A stretch of 64,000 nt of DNA from Flammeovirgaceae bacterium UBA5585. GTDB taxonomy: Bacteria; Bacteroidota; Bacteroidia; Cytophagales; Cyclobacteriaceae. Made by a program: the position numbers and the translations under genes. The notes below the pieces were generated by a model, which did no database searches, was not told where the DNA came from, and saw nothing but the letters and a program-made list of their open reading frames with translations. How positions within the stretch are numbered: the stretch's first letter is position 1; every line of letters starts with the position of its first letter. The DNA is taken from contig DILT01000010.1 of the NCBI GenBank assembly GCA_002425185.1, forward strand, positions 1 to 64,000, in the 5' to 3' direction. Shown here piece after piece: positions 25,605 to 32,552 of this stretch.

Positions 25605-26360
25605 CTACCACTCTGCCGTTGGATCAATATTGAAGACCTCACTCATTTCATCCAGCAGGGGCTGCAGGTGTTCACTGTGTTTTCCCTTTCTTCCGCCAAA
25701 AATGGGTTGCATGGTTTTCCAATCCGGTAACTGAAGTTGTGTTTGACTGATAACCTCTTCCACTTTGGTCTTCCACTTTTCTTTAAGCGCTTGTTCTCCA
25801 CCAAAAATACCTTCAGCAACAAGCTCCTTTTCGTAAGGGGATTCTTCGAAAATCCCCAAAGCATAAGGAAGTGCATACTCAAGTGAATGTTGCAGTCTGC
25901 TTATACTTTCTTCGGTGGCACTGCCTAACTGCTTTACCCAGGTATTAGCATGAAGGGTGTGGTAGCGAAGTTCCGCACGGACTTTTACAGCCAGCTCGGC
26001 CAGGGGCTTATAGGATGATTGGGTGAGCATCTCAAACCGGATGATCTCAGCGGTGTCGTATAAAAAATGGCGGATCAGACTGAAGTCATATTCGCCATTG
26101 GGCAGCTCAGTCAATATGCAGTTATGAAACTGATCGGCATGACGGGTAAAGGCAATGGTGTCGGGTTCCTGTTCGCCCAAAGCATGCAAGATGGAATACA
26201 ACGCATAGCTTTGACCAATTTTATCCTGTGCCATCGATGAAAAGGCAATGTCTTCTTCCAGCAAGGGTCCAAAGCCTGTCCATTCAGAATTGCGGTGACC
26301 AAGAATCAATTGATCATCGGCCATTTTGTAAAGCAGTTCTTTTAAAGCAAGTTCGTTCAT
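25605..26360 (-). CDS. paaC: Phenylacetyl-CoA epoxidase subunit PaaC
   Basis: The 251-residue ferritin-like structural subunit pairs with PaaA in the multicomponent epoxidase that converts phenylacetyl-CoA to its ring-1,2-epoxide. Diagnostic stretches are ADDQLILGHRNSEWTG (14-29), EEDIAFSSMAQDKIGQ, and ELRYHTLHANTWVKQL. It starts at ATG 26360 inside the stop of the small membrane gene (ATGA), so its translation is coupled to that gene and not directly to paaB. Confidence 0.96.
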   Translation of the reverse strand: MNELALKELLYKMADDQLILGHRNSEWTGFGPLLEEDIAFSSMAQDKIGQSYALYSILHALGEQEPDTIAFTRHADQFHNCILTELPNGEYDFSLIRHFLYDTAEIIRFEMLTQSSYKPLAELAVKVRAELRYHTLHANTWVKQLGSATEESISRLQHSLEYALPYALGIFEESPYEKELVAEGIFGGEQALKEKWKTKVEEVISQTQLQLPDWKTMQPIFGGRKGKHSEHLQPLLDEMSEVFNIDPTAEW

Positions 26361-26695
26361 TGTTGTTTTGAAAATAGCTTTGTGGATTGGTCTTTCATTT
26401 CAGAAGCGTAGATAAGTATAAAAGTTACAGCAAGAAAAGGCATAACCGGATGTGAGGTTGTTAAATGAAAAATGATCAAGACGATTACAACTATGAGGGC
26501 TGCCAGTTTAGCCAACACTTTTCGAGATAATTTGTCTTTAGTATTTAAGAGCGATACGATCTTCACGATAGAGAACACCACAAAAAATGTGTAGACGAGA
26601 TATCCATTCGGATCAACATTCAGCCAAAGTAAAATAAGGGCGATTAGCATACCCAGTACAAGTAAACCTTCTTTAGGTTGAATATCAGTTGCCAT
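26357..26695 (-). CDS. Small four-helix membrane protein inserted between paaB and paaC
   Basis: A 112-residue protein with about four predicted membrane helices (12-27, 32-50, 62-80 and 84-98) and short polar ends. It overlaps paaB by 11 bp at its start and paaC by 4 bp (ATGA) at its end, so it is fully integrated in the operon's translation. Model paa operons of Proteobacteria lack such a gene. I recognise no family. It might help substrate entry or may only be a passenger; nothing in the sequence decides. Confidence 0.7.
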   Translation of the reverse strand: MATDIQPKEGLLVLGMLIALILLWLNVDPNGYLVYTFFVVFSIVKIVSLLNTKDKLSRKVLAKLAALIVVIVLIIFHLTTSHPVMPFLAVTFILIYASEMKDQSTKLFSKQQ

Positions 26696-27320
26696 AAAAT
26701 TTCTGGTTTTTTTGTTTGTCTAAAAATTCCGTCAATTTATCGCCAGCCTTGTAGGCAGAGGCATCCCTGAATTTCTTTTCAGGCAAGGTTAACCATAGTT
26801 CTTGTTCTTCTGGTTTGGTAAAGCGGATATCACGCGTGCGAATGGCCCAAAGGTTATAAATCACCTTATCGGTATTGAAAACTTTTTTGGCTTCACTCAT
26901 CGCTTCCTGCGGTGTAACGGCTTGTACCGTGCCTGCATGAACATGTTGTTTTCCTCGCTTTACAAGTTGATAAATTTCATATGATATTTTTTCCCCAGGC
27001 TGTGCGGGTGTTTCATGAATAAATTCAAAAACACTGGTGTTCCCCTCCGTCATGGGAGATGTATAGACATGCCTCGTATCCACCACATAAATGGAGACAC
27101 ACATAAATCTTCGGGTAAACGCTTCCTTGGCTAACACAAAAGCCATCTCCAGGTTGGGAGCATGAACAATACCTTCGTGTTGAAAAGGTTTTCCTTCTTT
27201 CGGTTGAACAAATACTTCAAAGGTGCCAAACTGATCGAGTGTGGCTTTGGGTTCAATTTGTCCCGGTTTACCGATTACCGGCAGTCGATTAACTCTTGGA
27301 TCGAGTGAGTTCATGTTCAT
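26685..27320 (-). CDS. paaB: Phenylacetyl-CoA epoxidase subunit PaaB with two PaaB-like domains
   Basis: PaaB is normally a protein of about 95 residues; this one has 211. Residues about 30-95 (TFEVFVQPKEGKPFQHEG ... AFTRR ... VVDTRHV) and about 108-175 (SYEIYQLVKRGKQHVHAG ... KVFNTDKV ... AIRTRDI) align with each other and each looks like one PaaB domain, so the gene is an internal duplication or fusion. A charged tail of about 35 residues follows. PaaB bridges PaaAC heterodimers. Either of two ATGs (27320 or 27314) may be used. It lies 45 bp after paaA, across a terminator-like hairpin. Confidence 0.9.
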   Translation of the reverse strand: MNMNSLDPRVNRLPVIGKPGQIEPKATLDQFGTFEVFVQPKEGKPFQHEGIVHAPNLEMAFVLAKEAFTRRFMCVSIYVVDTRHVYTSPMTEGNTSVFEFIHETPAQPGEKISYEIYQLVKRGKQHVHAGTVQAVTPQEAMSEAKKVFNTDKVIYNLWAIRTRDIRFTKPEEQELWLTLPEKKFRDASAYKAGDKLTEFLDKQKNQKFYGN

Positions 27321-27327
27321 GTAAAAA

Positions 27328-27353
27328 CAAAAAACCGGAATAATGCCGGCTTA
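27328..27353 (-). terminator. Attenuator-like hairpin between paaA and paaB
   Basis: On the minus strand AAGCCGG pairs with CCGGTTT (one G-U) around CATTATT and runs into TTTTTTGTTTTT. It looks like an intrinsic terminator inside the operon and would lower paaB-D relative to paaA. Confidence 0.55.
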
Positions 27354-27365
27354 TAAAGTTAGAAA

Positions 27366-28352
27366 TCAGGCTAGTGGGGTAACGTAAGCGGCCTTAGGTG
27401 CTTTTAATGCTTCACGTACCCAACGTCCACGTTCTTCAGCAATTCTCCTTACCTCCAAACGTTCTTTGTTACAGGGTCCGTCACCGTTAATCACACGCTT
27501 AAATTCTTCCCAATCAGGTTCGGTGTATTCCCAACGTCCGGTTTCTGTATTTTTCTTGAGGTTAGGATCAGGAATGGTAAAACCAAGTTCCCAGATTTTA
27601 GGCACATACATGTCAAGAAACTGATTACGCATGTCATCATTGGAGGACATCTTCACCTTCCATTTCATGAGCACTTCCGTGTGTGCAGAAATCTTGTCCG
27701 AGGGACCGAAGAAGTGCATCATGGGTGCCCACCAGCGATTAAGCGCTTCCTGGAACATTTCACGTTGCTTTTTGGTGCCGGTAGCAAGGTAGATTACACA
27801 GTGATGACCATACTTCAGGTGAAAAGATTCTTCGGCACAAATTCTATCGAGTGCACGGCAATACGGACCATAACTTCCTTTGGCATTTGCCAATTGGTTT
27901 ACAATGGCCCCGGCATCTACCAACCAGGATATGAAACAAGAGTCTGCCCAGGTAAAGGCGGGGTAGTTAAAAATATTGGAGTACTTTGATTTTCCGCTGA
28001 TTAAATCGTTGATCATTTCCTCTCGGGATTTTCCCAAGGTTTCGGCAGCGCTATACAATAATTGTCCGTGGCCGACTTCATCCTGTACTTTCGCCATGAG
28101 CGAAAGCTTACGTTTAAATCCCGGTGCGCGGGTTATCCAGGTGCCTTCGGGTAATGCACCAATAATCTCGCTGTGCGCATGCTGTTCGATCATACGAATC
28201 AACTGCTTGCGGTAAAGTTGGGGCATCCAATCGGTGGGCTCAATTTTTTCACCACGCTCAATCCGGGCTTCAAATTCGGCCAGTTTTATCGGGTCTTCCT
28301 GCGCCAGGCTGTCGGTTTTAATCCCTTCAAATGTATTACCTCCTCCGTACAT
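27366..28352 (-). CDS. paaA: Phenylacetyl-CoA epoxidase catalytic subunit PaaA
   Basis: The 328-residue ferritin-like oxygenase subunit binds the di-iron centre. It shows the family segments [36 protein letters not shown], with ExxH iron ligands, and [15 protein letters not shown], the second ExxH. It catalyses ring epoxidation of phenylacetyl-CoA under aerobic conditions. It starts at ATG 28352, 57 bp after the tetR stop, and a palindromic operator at 28379 lies in that gap. It is the first enzyme gene of the operon. Confidence 0.97.
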   Translation of the reverse strand: MYGGGNTFEGIKTDSLAQEDPIKLAEFEARIERGEKIEPTDWMPQLYRKQLIRMIEQHAHSEIIGALPEGTWITRAPGFKRKLSLMAKVQDEVGHGQLLYSAAETLGKSREEMINDLISGKSKYSNIFNYPAFTWADSCFISWLVDAGAIVNQLANAKGSYGPYCRALDRICAEESFHLKYGHHCVIYLATGTKKQREMFQEALNRWWAPMMHFFGPSDKISAHTEVLMKWKVKMSSNDDMRNQFLDMYVPKIWELGFTIPDPNLKKNTETGRWEYTEPDWEEFKRVINGDGPCNKERLEVRRIAEERGRWVREALKAPKAAYVTPLA

Positions 28353-28378
28353 AATCGCTGAAATTTACTGCAAGCAAA

Positions 28379-28394
28379 ACTAACAACTGTTAGT
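28379..28394. promoter_or_regulatory. TetR-type operator before paaA
   Basis: ACTAACA-AC-TGTTAGT is a perfect 16-bp palindrome in the 57-bp gap between tetR and paaA. Its core CTAACAACTGTTAG resembles the pseudopalindrome CNAACGNNCGTTNG that I recall for the Thermus TetR-family PaaR. It is probably the binding site of the adjacent regulator. Confidence 0.65.
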
Positions 28395-28409
28395 GGAAGA
28401 ACAAGGTAG

Positions 28410-29003
28410 CTATCTGTTTTGTTTCAGCCCGTTTATGAGCATATCGGCCAGTTGCTGGCCTAATTTTTCGGGTTCGATGGTGCTATCGGGACTGAACCAG
28501 GCTGGCATCCAGTTGAGTGATGAGAACAGCGTCATTACAGACAGTTTGGTGTCAATATCTTTTCGGAAATCTCCGCTTGAGATACCGTCTTCAATGATGG
28601 TTTTGAAGCGGTTGATGTAATTAATCCGCAGCAACAAAAAATCGCGCAAGTAGGGCTGGCTTAAATGCCGGTGTTCGTTCATAAAAACAGCCGAGGCGGT
28701 TAGGTCGCGGGCCATAACCTGAACGTGCCCGATAATCCCTAACCGTAGCTTTTCACTGGCCGTTACTTTTTTCTTCTCCACTTCTGAAAGAGATGCCCTG
28801 AAATCCGTGGCCATATCAAAACATAGGGTGCGCAGGATTTCTTCTTTAGACTTGATGTGGGAATACAGACTGGCGGCTTCAATGCCCAGTTTTTGGGCCA
28901 GGTCGCGCATGGAGGCAGCGGAGTAGCCTTTCTCCTTAAAAAGCTCAGCAGCCTTACGGATAACTTGTTCCTTCCTTGACAGGTTTGAGAGTGCTTCAGC
29001 CAT
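28410..29003 (-). CDS. TetR-family regulator, likely of the paa operon
   Basis: The 197-residue protein has an N-terminal TetR helix-turn-helix (about 11-57: VIRKAAELFKEKGYSAASMRDLAQKLGIEAASLYSHIKSKEEIL, shown here only to locate it by its GYxxxSMRDLA and LYSHIKSKEE cores) and a variable ligand-binding domain. It lies directly upstream of paaA on the same strand, with a perfect palindrome between. By analogy with TetR-type PaaR proteins it probably represses the epoxidase genes until a phenylacetyl-CoA-like ligand binds. Confidence 0.88.
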   Translation of the reverse strand: MAEALSNLSRKEQVIRKAAELFKEKGYSAASMRDLAQKLGIEAASLYSHIKSKEEILRTLCFDMATDFRASLSEVEKKKVTASEKLRLGIIGHVQVMARDLTASAVFMNEHRHLSQPYLRDFLLLRINYINRFKTIIEDGISSGDFRKDIDTKLSVMTLFSSLNWMPAWFSPDSTIEPEKLGQQLADMLINGLKQNR

Positions 29004-29017
29004 AATGTTCTAACTGT

Positions 29018-29025
29018 CAAAAATA
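29018..29025 (-). promoter_or_regulatory. Candidate -7 element for tetR-paa
   Basis: Minus-strand TATTTTTG matches TAnnTTTG, 15 bases before the tetR ATG, in the 84-bp divergent gap to the membrane protein gene. CTAACTGT at 29010, overlapping its downstream edge, resembles one half of the palindrome at 28379. Confidence 0.4.
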
Positions 29026-29087
29026 TAGAAAATAGTTACACGCTGAAAGTTCAATTCTATAATTTGCCTGACGGAACACATCAACTC

Positions 29088-29579
29088 ATGAACTTCCACT
29101 CCCTCGGACAGTACTTTTATAAGCTTTATTCCATTCTATTTGTTTTGCTATTAGTCCCACTTGTTGTCTTTATCGTTTTGTATCAGGTGCTTCAAACGGA
29201 GGCGTTGCCGGTAGTTGATCTTTCCCTTTATCAGCAGCACGTTACCTATGTAGTTGGTGGTGTGACCATTACTGTGTGGATGGTTGCTTATTTGATTTTT
29301 CGTACTCAGCTTAAAGCGACACGGAAGATTTTCAGTTTGGGGGAGCGGCTAAGTCGATATGCCTCCCTAACTATCGTACGTTCAGTTTTATTTTCGATTG
29401 GTTTATTGCTTTTGGCGATCGGTTATTTTTTTTCTGAAAATCAGTGGTTCACTATTGGTTTTATGATTAGCCTGCTGATACCGGTGTTGAATTGGCCGAT
29501 TCCTTCCCGGGTTTGTAAGCAGCTCAAGCTAAAAGGCGATGAGCGAATGATGGTGCTCTTCAAGATGGATGATTTTTAG
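29088..29579 (+). CDS. Four-helix inner-membrane protein, unknown
   Basis: A 163-residue protein from ATG 29088 with four predicted membrane helices (about 13-36, 55-75, 98-117 and 123-140) and a basic cytoplasmic end (SRVCKQLKLKGDER). A TTG 24 bases upstream is in frame but less likely. It is divergent from tetR. No family was recognised, and its neighbours give no functional hint. Confidence 0.75.
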   Translation: MNFHSLGQYFYKLYSILFVLLLVPLVVFIVLYQVLQTEALPVVDLSLYQQHVTYVVGGVTITVWMVAYLIFRTQLKATRKIFSLGERLSRYASLTIVRSVLFSIGLLLLAIGYFFSENQWFTIGFMISLLIPVLNWPIPSRVCKQLKLKGDERMMVLFKMDDF

Positions 29580-29642
29580 GCTGCTGATGAGTTGATCTGA
29601 ACTTCTGGCCGGGTGCTAGTCTGTGGTGAGTGTCAGAAAAAT

Positions 29643-29668
29643 GTCGCCCCGGAATTTTCCGAAGCGAC
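29643..29668. terminator. Hairpin between convergent genes
   Basis: GTCGC/GCGAC closes an inner GGAA-TT-TTCC stem between the convergent ends at 29579 and 29695. There is no long T-run on either side, so termination is only suggested. Confidence 0.35.
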
Positions 29669-29694
29669 AGGGTTTAAATTTCTATTCCGGTTGG

Positions 29695-30672
29695 TTAAAA
29701 GATAACCCCAAAACTGAAAGCGTTTAGCTTTGGGTTGTTGGGTTTGCTGTCACTAAACAACTCATTCAGATCGTAATTGAAGAAGAAATCGGTGGAGCGA
29801 ATGCCCAGTTGCACGCGCACGCCATACCGGAAGTTATTCATGTAAAAGTTGTTTCGGTTTTTATCTTTTTCACGACCACCGTCATTGTAAACCTGTTTGG
29901 AATGGCTGCCTAACCGGTAGCCTGCATAAGGACCTGCACCAATTCGAAATGAACTGCCGTACGAATTCCAGACTCTTGTTTTCTTTCCGCGTCCGCCAAA
30001 GTCGAGCATGGGAATGAACGATAGGTTTGCGTATGTGGCGGTAAGTTTACTTTTGATGAAGTTCACATCGCGCGTATCTTCGGCAAACAGAACGCCATCT
30101 TCCGTTTTTGAAATCAGAATATTGTCTTGCTGGAATTTAAAGTTGTACCAGCTTAAGCCCATGCCCCATTCAATGAAAAATTTACCGCCCACATGGGTAT
30201 GTTGAATGGAGTTGATGCCCACATACCACGATCCCCACGGACGGACTGCATACAATTCGTTGTTATCATCCGGAAATTTTCCTTCATTCAGGTAGTTGTT
30301 AACGCCCAGATCAAAGTTAATGGAGTGACGGTTTCTGCGGGTGTATTGGATGTTTCTATCCTTCCTCCATTTTGCGTCCGATTCATCATCACTATCCCAG
30401 GTGATAACTTCATATTCCCGTTTAATTTCTTCCGGTTCAGTTGTTTGAACAGGTTGTTGTTCAACCGGGGTGTTGTCGATCTTATTTAAGATGTCGGTGA
30501 ACAAGGCCTGGAAGTCGTATTGCCGAAGCGTAGGCAAATCTTTACGGTCTTTAATAGTAAACACTACCCGGCTGGTTTTAGCCAGTTCAACCACCACGGT
30601 GTCGGGCTTTTGTTGAGCCGATGCAGTTAACATCAGGCCGGTAATAATTAGGGTTAAAAAAACTGTTTTCAT
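29695..30672 (-). CDS. Outer-membrane beta-barrel protein
   Basis: The 325-residue protein has a signal peptide (MKTVFLTLIITGLMLTASA-Q), a polar linker of about 90 residues and a C-terminal barrel domain (about 115-325). The barrel has alternating aromatic strands (FFIEWGMGLSWYNFKF, FRIGAGPYAGYRLG) and ends in ...AFSFGVIF with a terminal Phe, as in outer-membrane proteins. It is the last gene of an ECF sigma operon, 6 bp after the putative anti-sigma gene, suggesting it belongs to the regulon or senses the envelope state. Confidence 0.82.
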   Translation of the reverse strand: MKTVFLTLIITGLMLTASAQQKPDTVVVELAKTSRVVFTIKDRKDLPTLRQYDFQALFTDILNKIDNTPVEQQPVQTTEPEEIKREYEVITWDSDDESDAKWRKDRNIQYTRRNRHSINFDLGVNNYLNEGKFPDDNNELYAVRPWGSWYVGINSIQHTHVGGKFFIEWGMGLSWYNFKFQQDNILISKTEDGVLFAEDTRDVNFIKSKLTATYANLSFIPMLDFGGRGKKTRVWNSYGSSFRIGAGPYAGYRLGSHSKQVYNDGGREKDKNRNNFYMNNFRYGVRVQLGIRSTDFFFNYDLNELFSDSKPNNPKLNAFSFGVIF

Positions 30673-30678
30673 CTCGGT

Positions 30679-31389
30679 TTAATTTTTTTTCGATTCGTGT
30701 TTTTTTTCATCGATGAAATTCAGCGCAAAAATTTCATCTTTCTTTTGCCTCAGGTCGCCCAGCGCATGTTCACCGTTTTTCAGGTTATGCGCTACGCTCA
30801 TCAGCATTTGTATACGAGATGATTTTTTATCTTCATTGGTTGCTTCTTGTTCCGGTAATGGCTTTAAATATTTTTGATTTACCTCATCCGCTGTAAGCAC
30901 CAGGTATACACCGGCAGCTGATTCAGCTTCGGTGTTGTCGGTTTGTGCCAGCAAAGTTTCTGTGGTCAGAATTTCTAACGCAGGCAAACTTTCTTCTGGC
31001 TGTGTTTCAATTAATGCGACAGGAGTGTTGTGGCTAATAATCACCTCTTTATGTTTTTTATTTAAAGCGGGTGTAGAAATTTGCTCTTTTTCTTCTGCCA
31101 GTAAATTTTCGGTGGCGATGTTTTTATCTAATACCTTAACCTCACCCGGTGTACTTTCTACTGTATTGTCTTGTTGTGCTGTAATAACGTTGTCTTGCTT
31201 AGGGGTAATGTTCCAAAGTATAACTGAAGCCACAGAAAGCAACACTAACCCGGCAGCAATTTTGAGCCAAAGCGATTTCCTGGCAGGTTTTGTTAAGCCA
31301 GCTTCAATGCGGTTCCACGCTTCAGGCGAAGGCTTTAGCTGAAAGTGCTCCAGCTTATCGCGGAATAGGTTATCAGGTTGTGGTGTCAT
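30679..31389 (-). CDS. Membrane-anchored putative anti-sigma factor
   Basis: From ATG 31389 the 236-residue protein has a short cytoplasmic head (DNLFRDKLEHFQLKPSPEAWNRIEAGL), one membrane helix (about 43-61) and a long low-complexity Gln/Glu/Thr-rich periplasmic part. The head resembles Bacteroidota proteins encoded after ECF sigma genes. It overlaps the sigma gene by 17 bp. An anti-sigma role is inferred from this position and topology only; no zinc-binding HxxxCxxC motif is seen. An earlier in-frame start at 31416 is possible. Confidence 0.65.
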   Translation of the reverse strand: MTPQPDNLFRDKLEHFQLKPSPEAWNRIEAGLTKPARKSLWLKIAAGLVLLSVASVILWNITPKQDNVITAQQDNTVESTPGEVKVLDKNIATENLLAEEKEQISTPALNKKHKEVIISHNTPVALIETQPEESLPALEILTTETLLAQTDNTEAESAAGVYLVLTADEVNQKYLKPLPEQEATNEDKKSSRIQMLMSVAHNLKNGEHALGDLRQKKDEIFALNFIDEKKHESKKN

Positions 31390-31954
31390 GGCGTTGTTGT
31401 TGTGTGGTCCAGTCACGTTCGGCTAATAGTCTTTGTAAATACGTTCGTGCACGACTTAACTGCGATTTGGAAGTGTTTTCGCTGATGTCAAGTTGTTCTG
31501 CAATTTCTTTATGTGAATACCCGTCTATGGCGTATAGGTTAAAAACCATTCGGTAGCCCACCGGTAATTCCTGTATCATATTCATCAGGTCTTCGGCTTC
31601 CAGGTGGTCGCTCATGCTGGTATAATCCGGTTCGCGGTCTGCAGCCTCCAGTTCTGTTTCCAGGTACATGGAGCGATTTCGTCTGAGGTAGGTGAGAGCC
31701 TCGTTTACTACTACCCGCCTTATCCACCCCTCAAAACTGCCCTCATTTTTAAATTGATCAATCCGCTCAAATATCTTGGTAAAGGCTGTAACCAATACAT
31801 CTTCGGCCTCCATAGAATCCTTTACGTACCGATAGCATATCGCGTACATTTTTGGCGAAAAGGTATCGTAAAGGCGTTTTTGCGCATGATGATCGCGCTT
31901 TTTACACCCTTTCAACAGTTCTTCTTCTGTAGCCCGGTAAATCTTAAATTCCAT
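31373..31954 (-). CDS. ECF RNA polymerase sigma factor
   Basis: The 193-residue protein has the two sigma domains: region 2 (about 23-90, with YDTFSPKMYAICYRYVKDSMEAEDVLV) and region 4 (about 130-182, LPVGYRMVFNLYAIDGYSHKEIAEQL as the helix-turn-helix; positions given to locate it). It belongs to the large Bacteroidota ECF group. It heads a three-gene operon with a membrane protein and a beta-barrel, indicating an envelope-response unit. Confidence 0.92.
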   Translation of the reverse strand: MEFKIYRATEEELLKGCKKRDHHAQKRLYDTFSPKMYAICYRYVKDSMEAEDVLVTAFTKIFERIDQFKNEGSFEGWIRRVVVNEALTYLRRNRSMYLETELEAADREPDYTSMSDHLEAEDLMNMIQELPVGYRMVFNLYAIDGYSHKEIAEQLDISENTSKSQLSRARTYLQRLLAERDWTTQQQRHDTTT

Positions 31955-32026
31955 TTAAACGGTTCGCTAATAAGATGTCATTTGCCCGTAACAGGTTGCA
32001 CGGGGTTCTATAAAAAGATTGACAAC

Positions 32027-32458
32027 CTAATAGGCTGCCTCATAATCCACCCGAATGGTAATTTCAGTGAATTCTCCGGGTTTAACGGTTACGCAGTTTA
32101 TACGATTTTGGCCGTCAAAACGATTGGCAAACAGGCCATTCTTTTCTTTCACAAAAAGGGAGTAATTACCCGGGGGTAAGGTGGCTTTAAAGCAACCATT
32201 TTTTCCACTTTTTACCTTTTTTACCAATAACGTCTGAATGTCGGAAAAAAAGACCCCATCCATAGAGGCCTGCGAAAGCGTTGTAGCAGGGTAGATCCAG
32301 ATCTCGCGTTTTATACCGAGTGGTTTACTGGCGGGCCGATCAGGGCCTGGCATTTGATTTCCGCTGATCCATTCAACCTTGCCTTTAATGCCTTGTTGCT
32401 GGCCAAGTAAAGAAATGGTCGGCAAAACCAGTATAAGTACAAGTAATATTTTTTTCAT
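32027..32458 (-). CDS. Secreted protein with carboxypeptidase-regulatory-like fold
   Basis: A 143-residue protein from ATG 32458: signal peptide MKKILLVLILVLPTISLLGQ, then a single compact beta-sandwich with the pattern (I)KGKVEWISGN ... KSGKNGCFKATLPPGNYSLFVKEKNG, typical of the CarboxypepD_reg/SpaA-like fold, and ending ITIRVDYEAAY. It is likely periplasmic or on the surface. It lies 94 bp after the PspC gene on the same strand; a 22-codon ORF fits in the gap. Confidence 0.75.
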   Translation of the reverse strand: MKKILLVLILVLPTISLLGQQQGIKGKVEWISGNQMPGPDRPASKPLGIKREIWIYPATTLSQASMDGVFFSDIQTLLVKKVKSGKNGCFKATLPPGNYSLFVKEKNGLFANRFDGQNRINCVTVKPGEFTEITIRVDYEAAY

Positions 32459-32471
32459 ATGGCAAATTAGC

Positions 32472-32540
32472 TCACTTGAAGAGTGAACCAATAACCATAC
32501 CGATGAAAAAAATGAAAATCAGGAAGAGTAAAATAATCAT
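32472..32540 (-). CDS. Candidate 22-residue membrane peptide
   Basis: ATG 32540 opens a 22-codon frame (ends TGA at 32472) that is almost entirely hydrophobic and ends SLFK, giving a single membrane helix. It sits between the PspC gene and the secreted protein gene, in line with both. Its size makes a chance frame possible. Confidence 0.3.
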   Translation of the reverse strand: MIILLFLIFIFFIGMVIGSLFK

Positions 32541-32552
32541 ATGTATTTTCGA

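Noticed and set aside
25568..25642. Extended N terminus for PaaD
   Set aside because: It overlaps paaC and lacks conserved residues; the DUF59 domain begins after ATG 25567.
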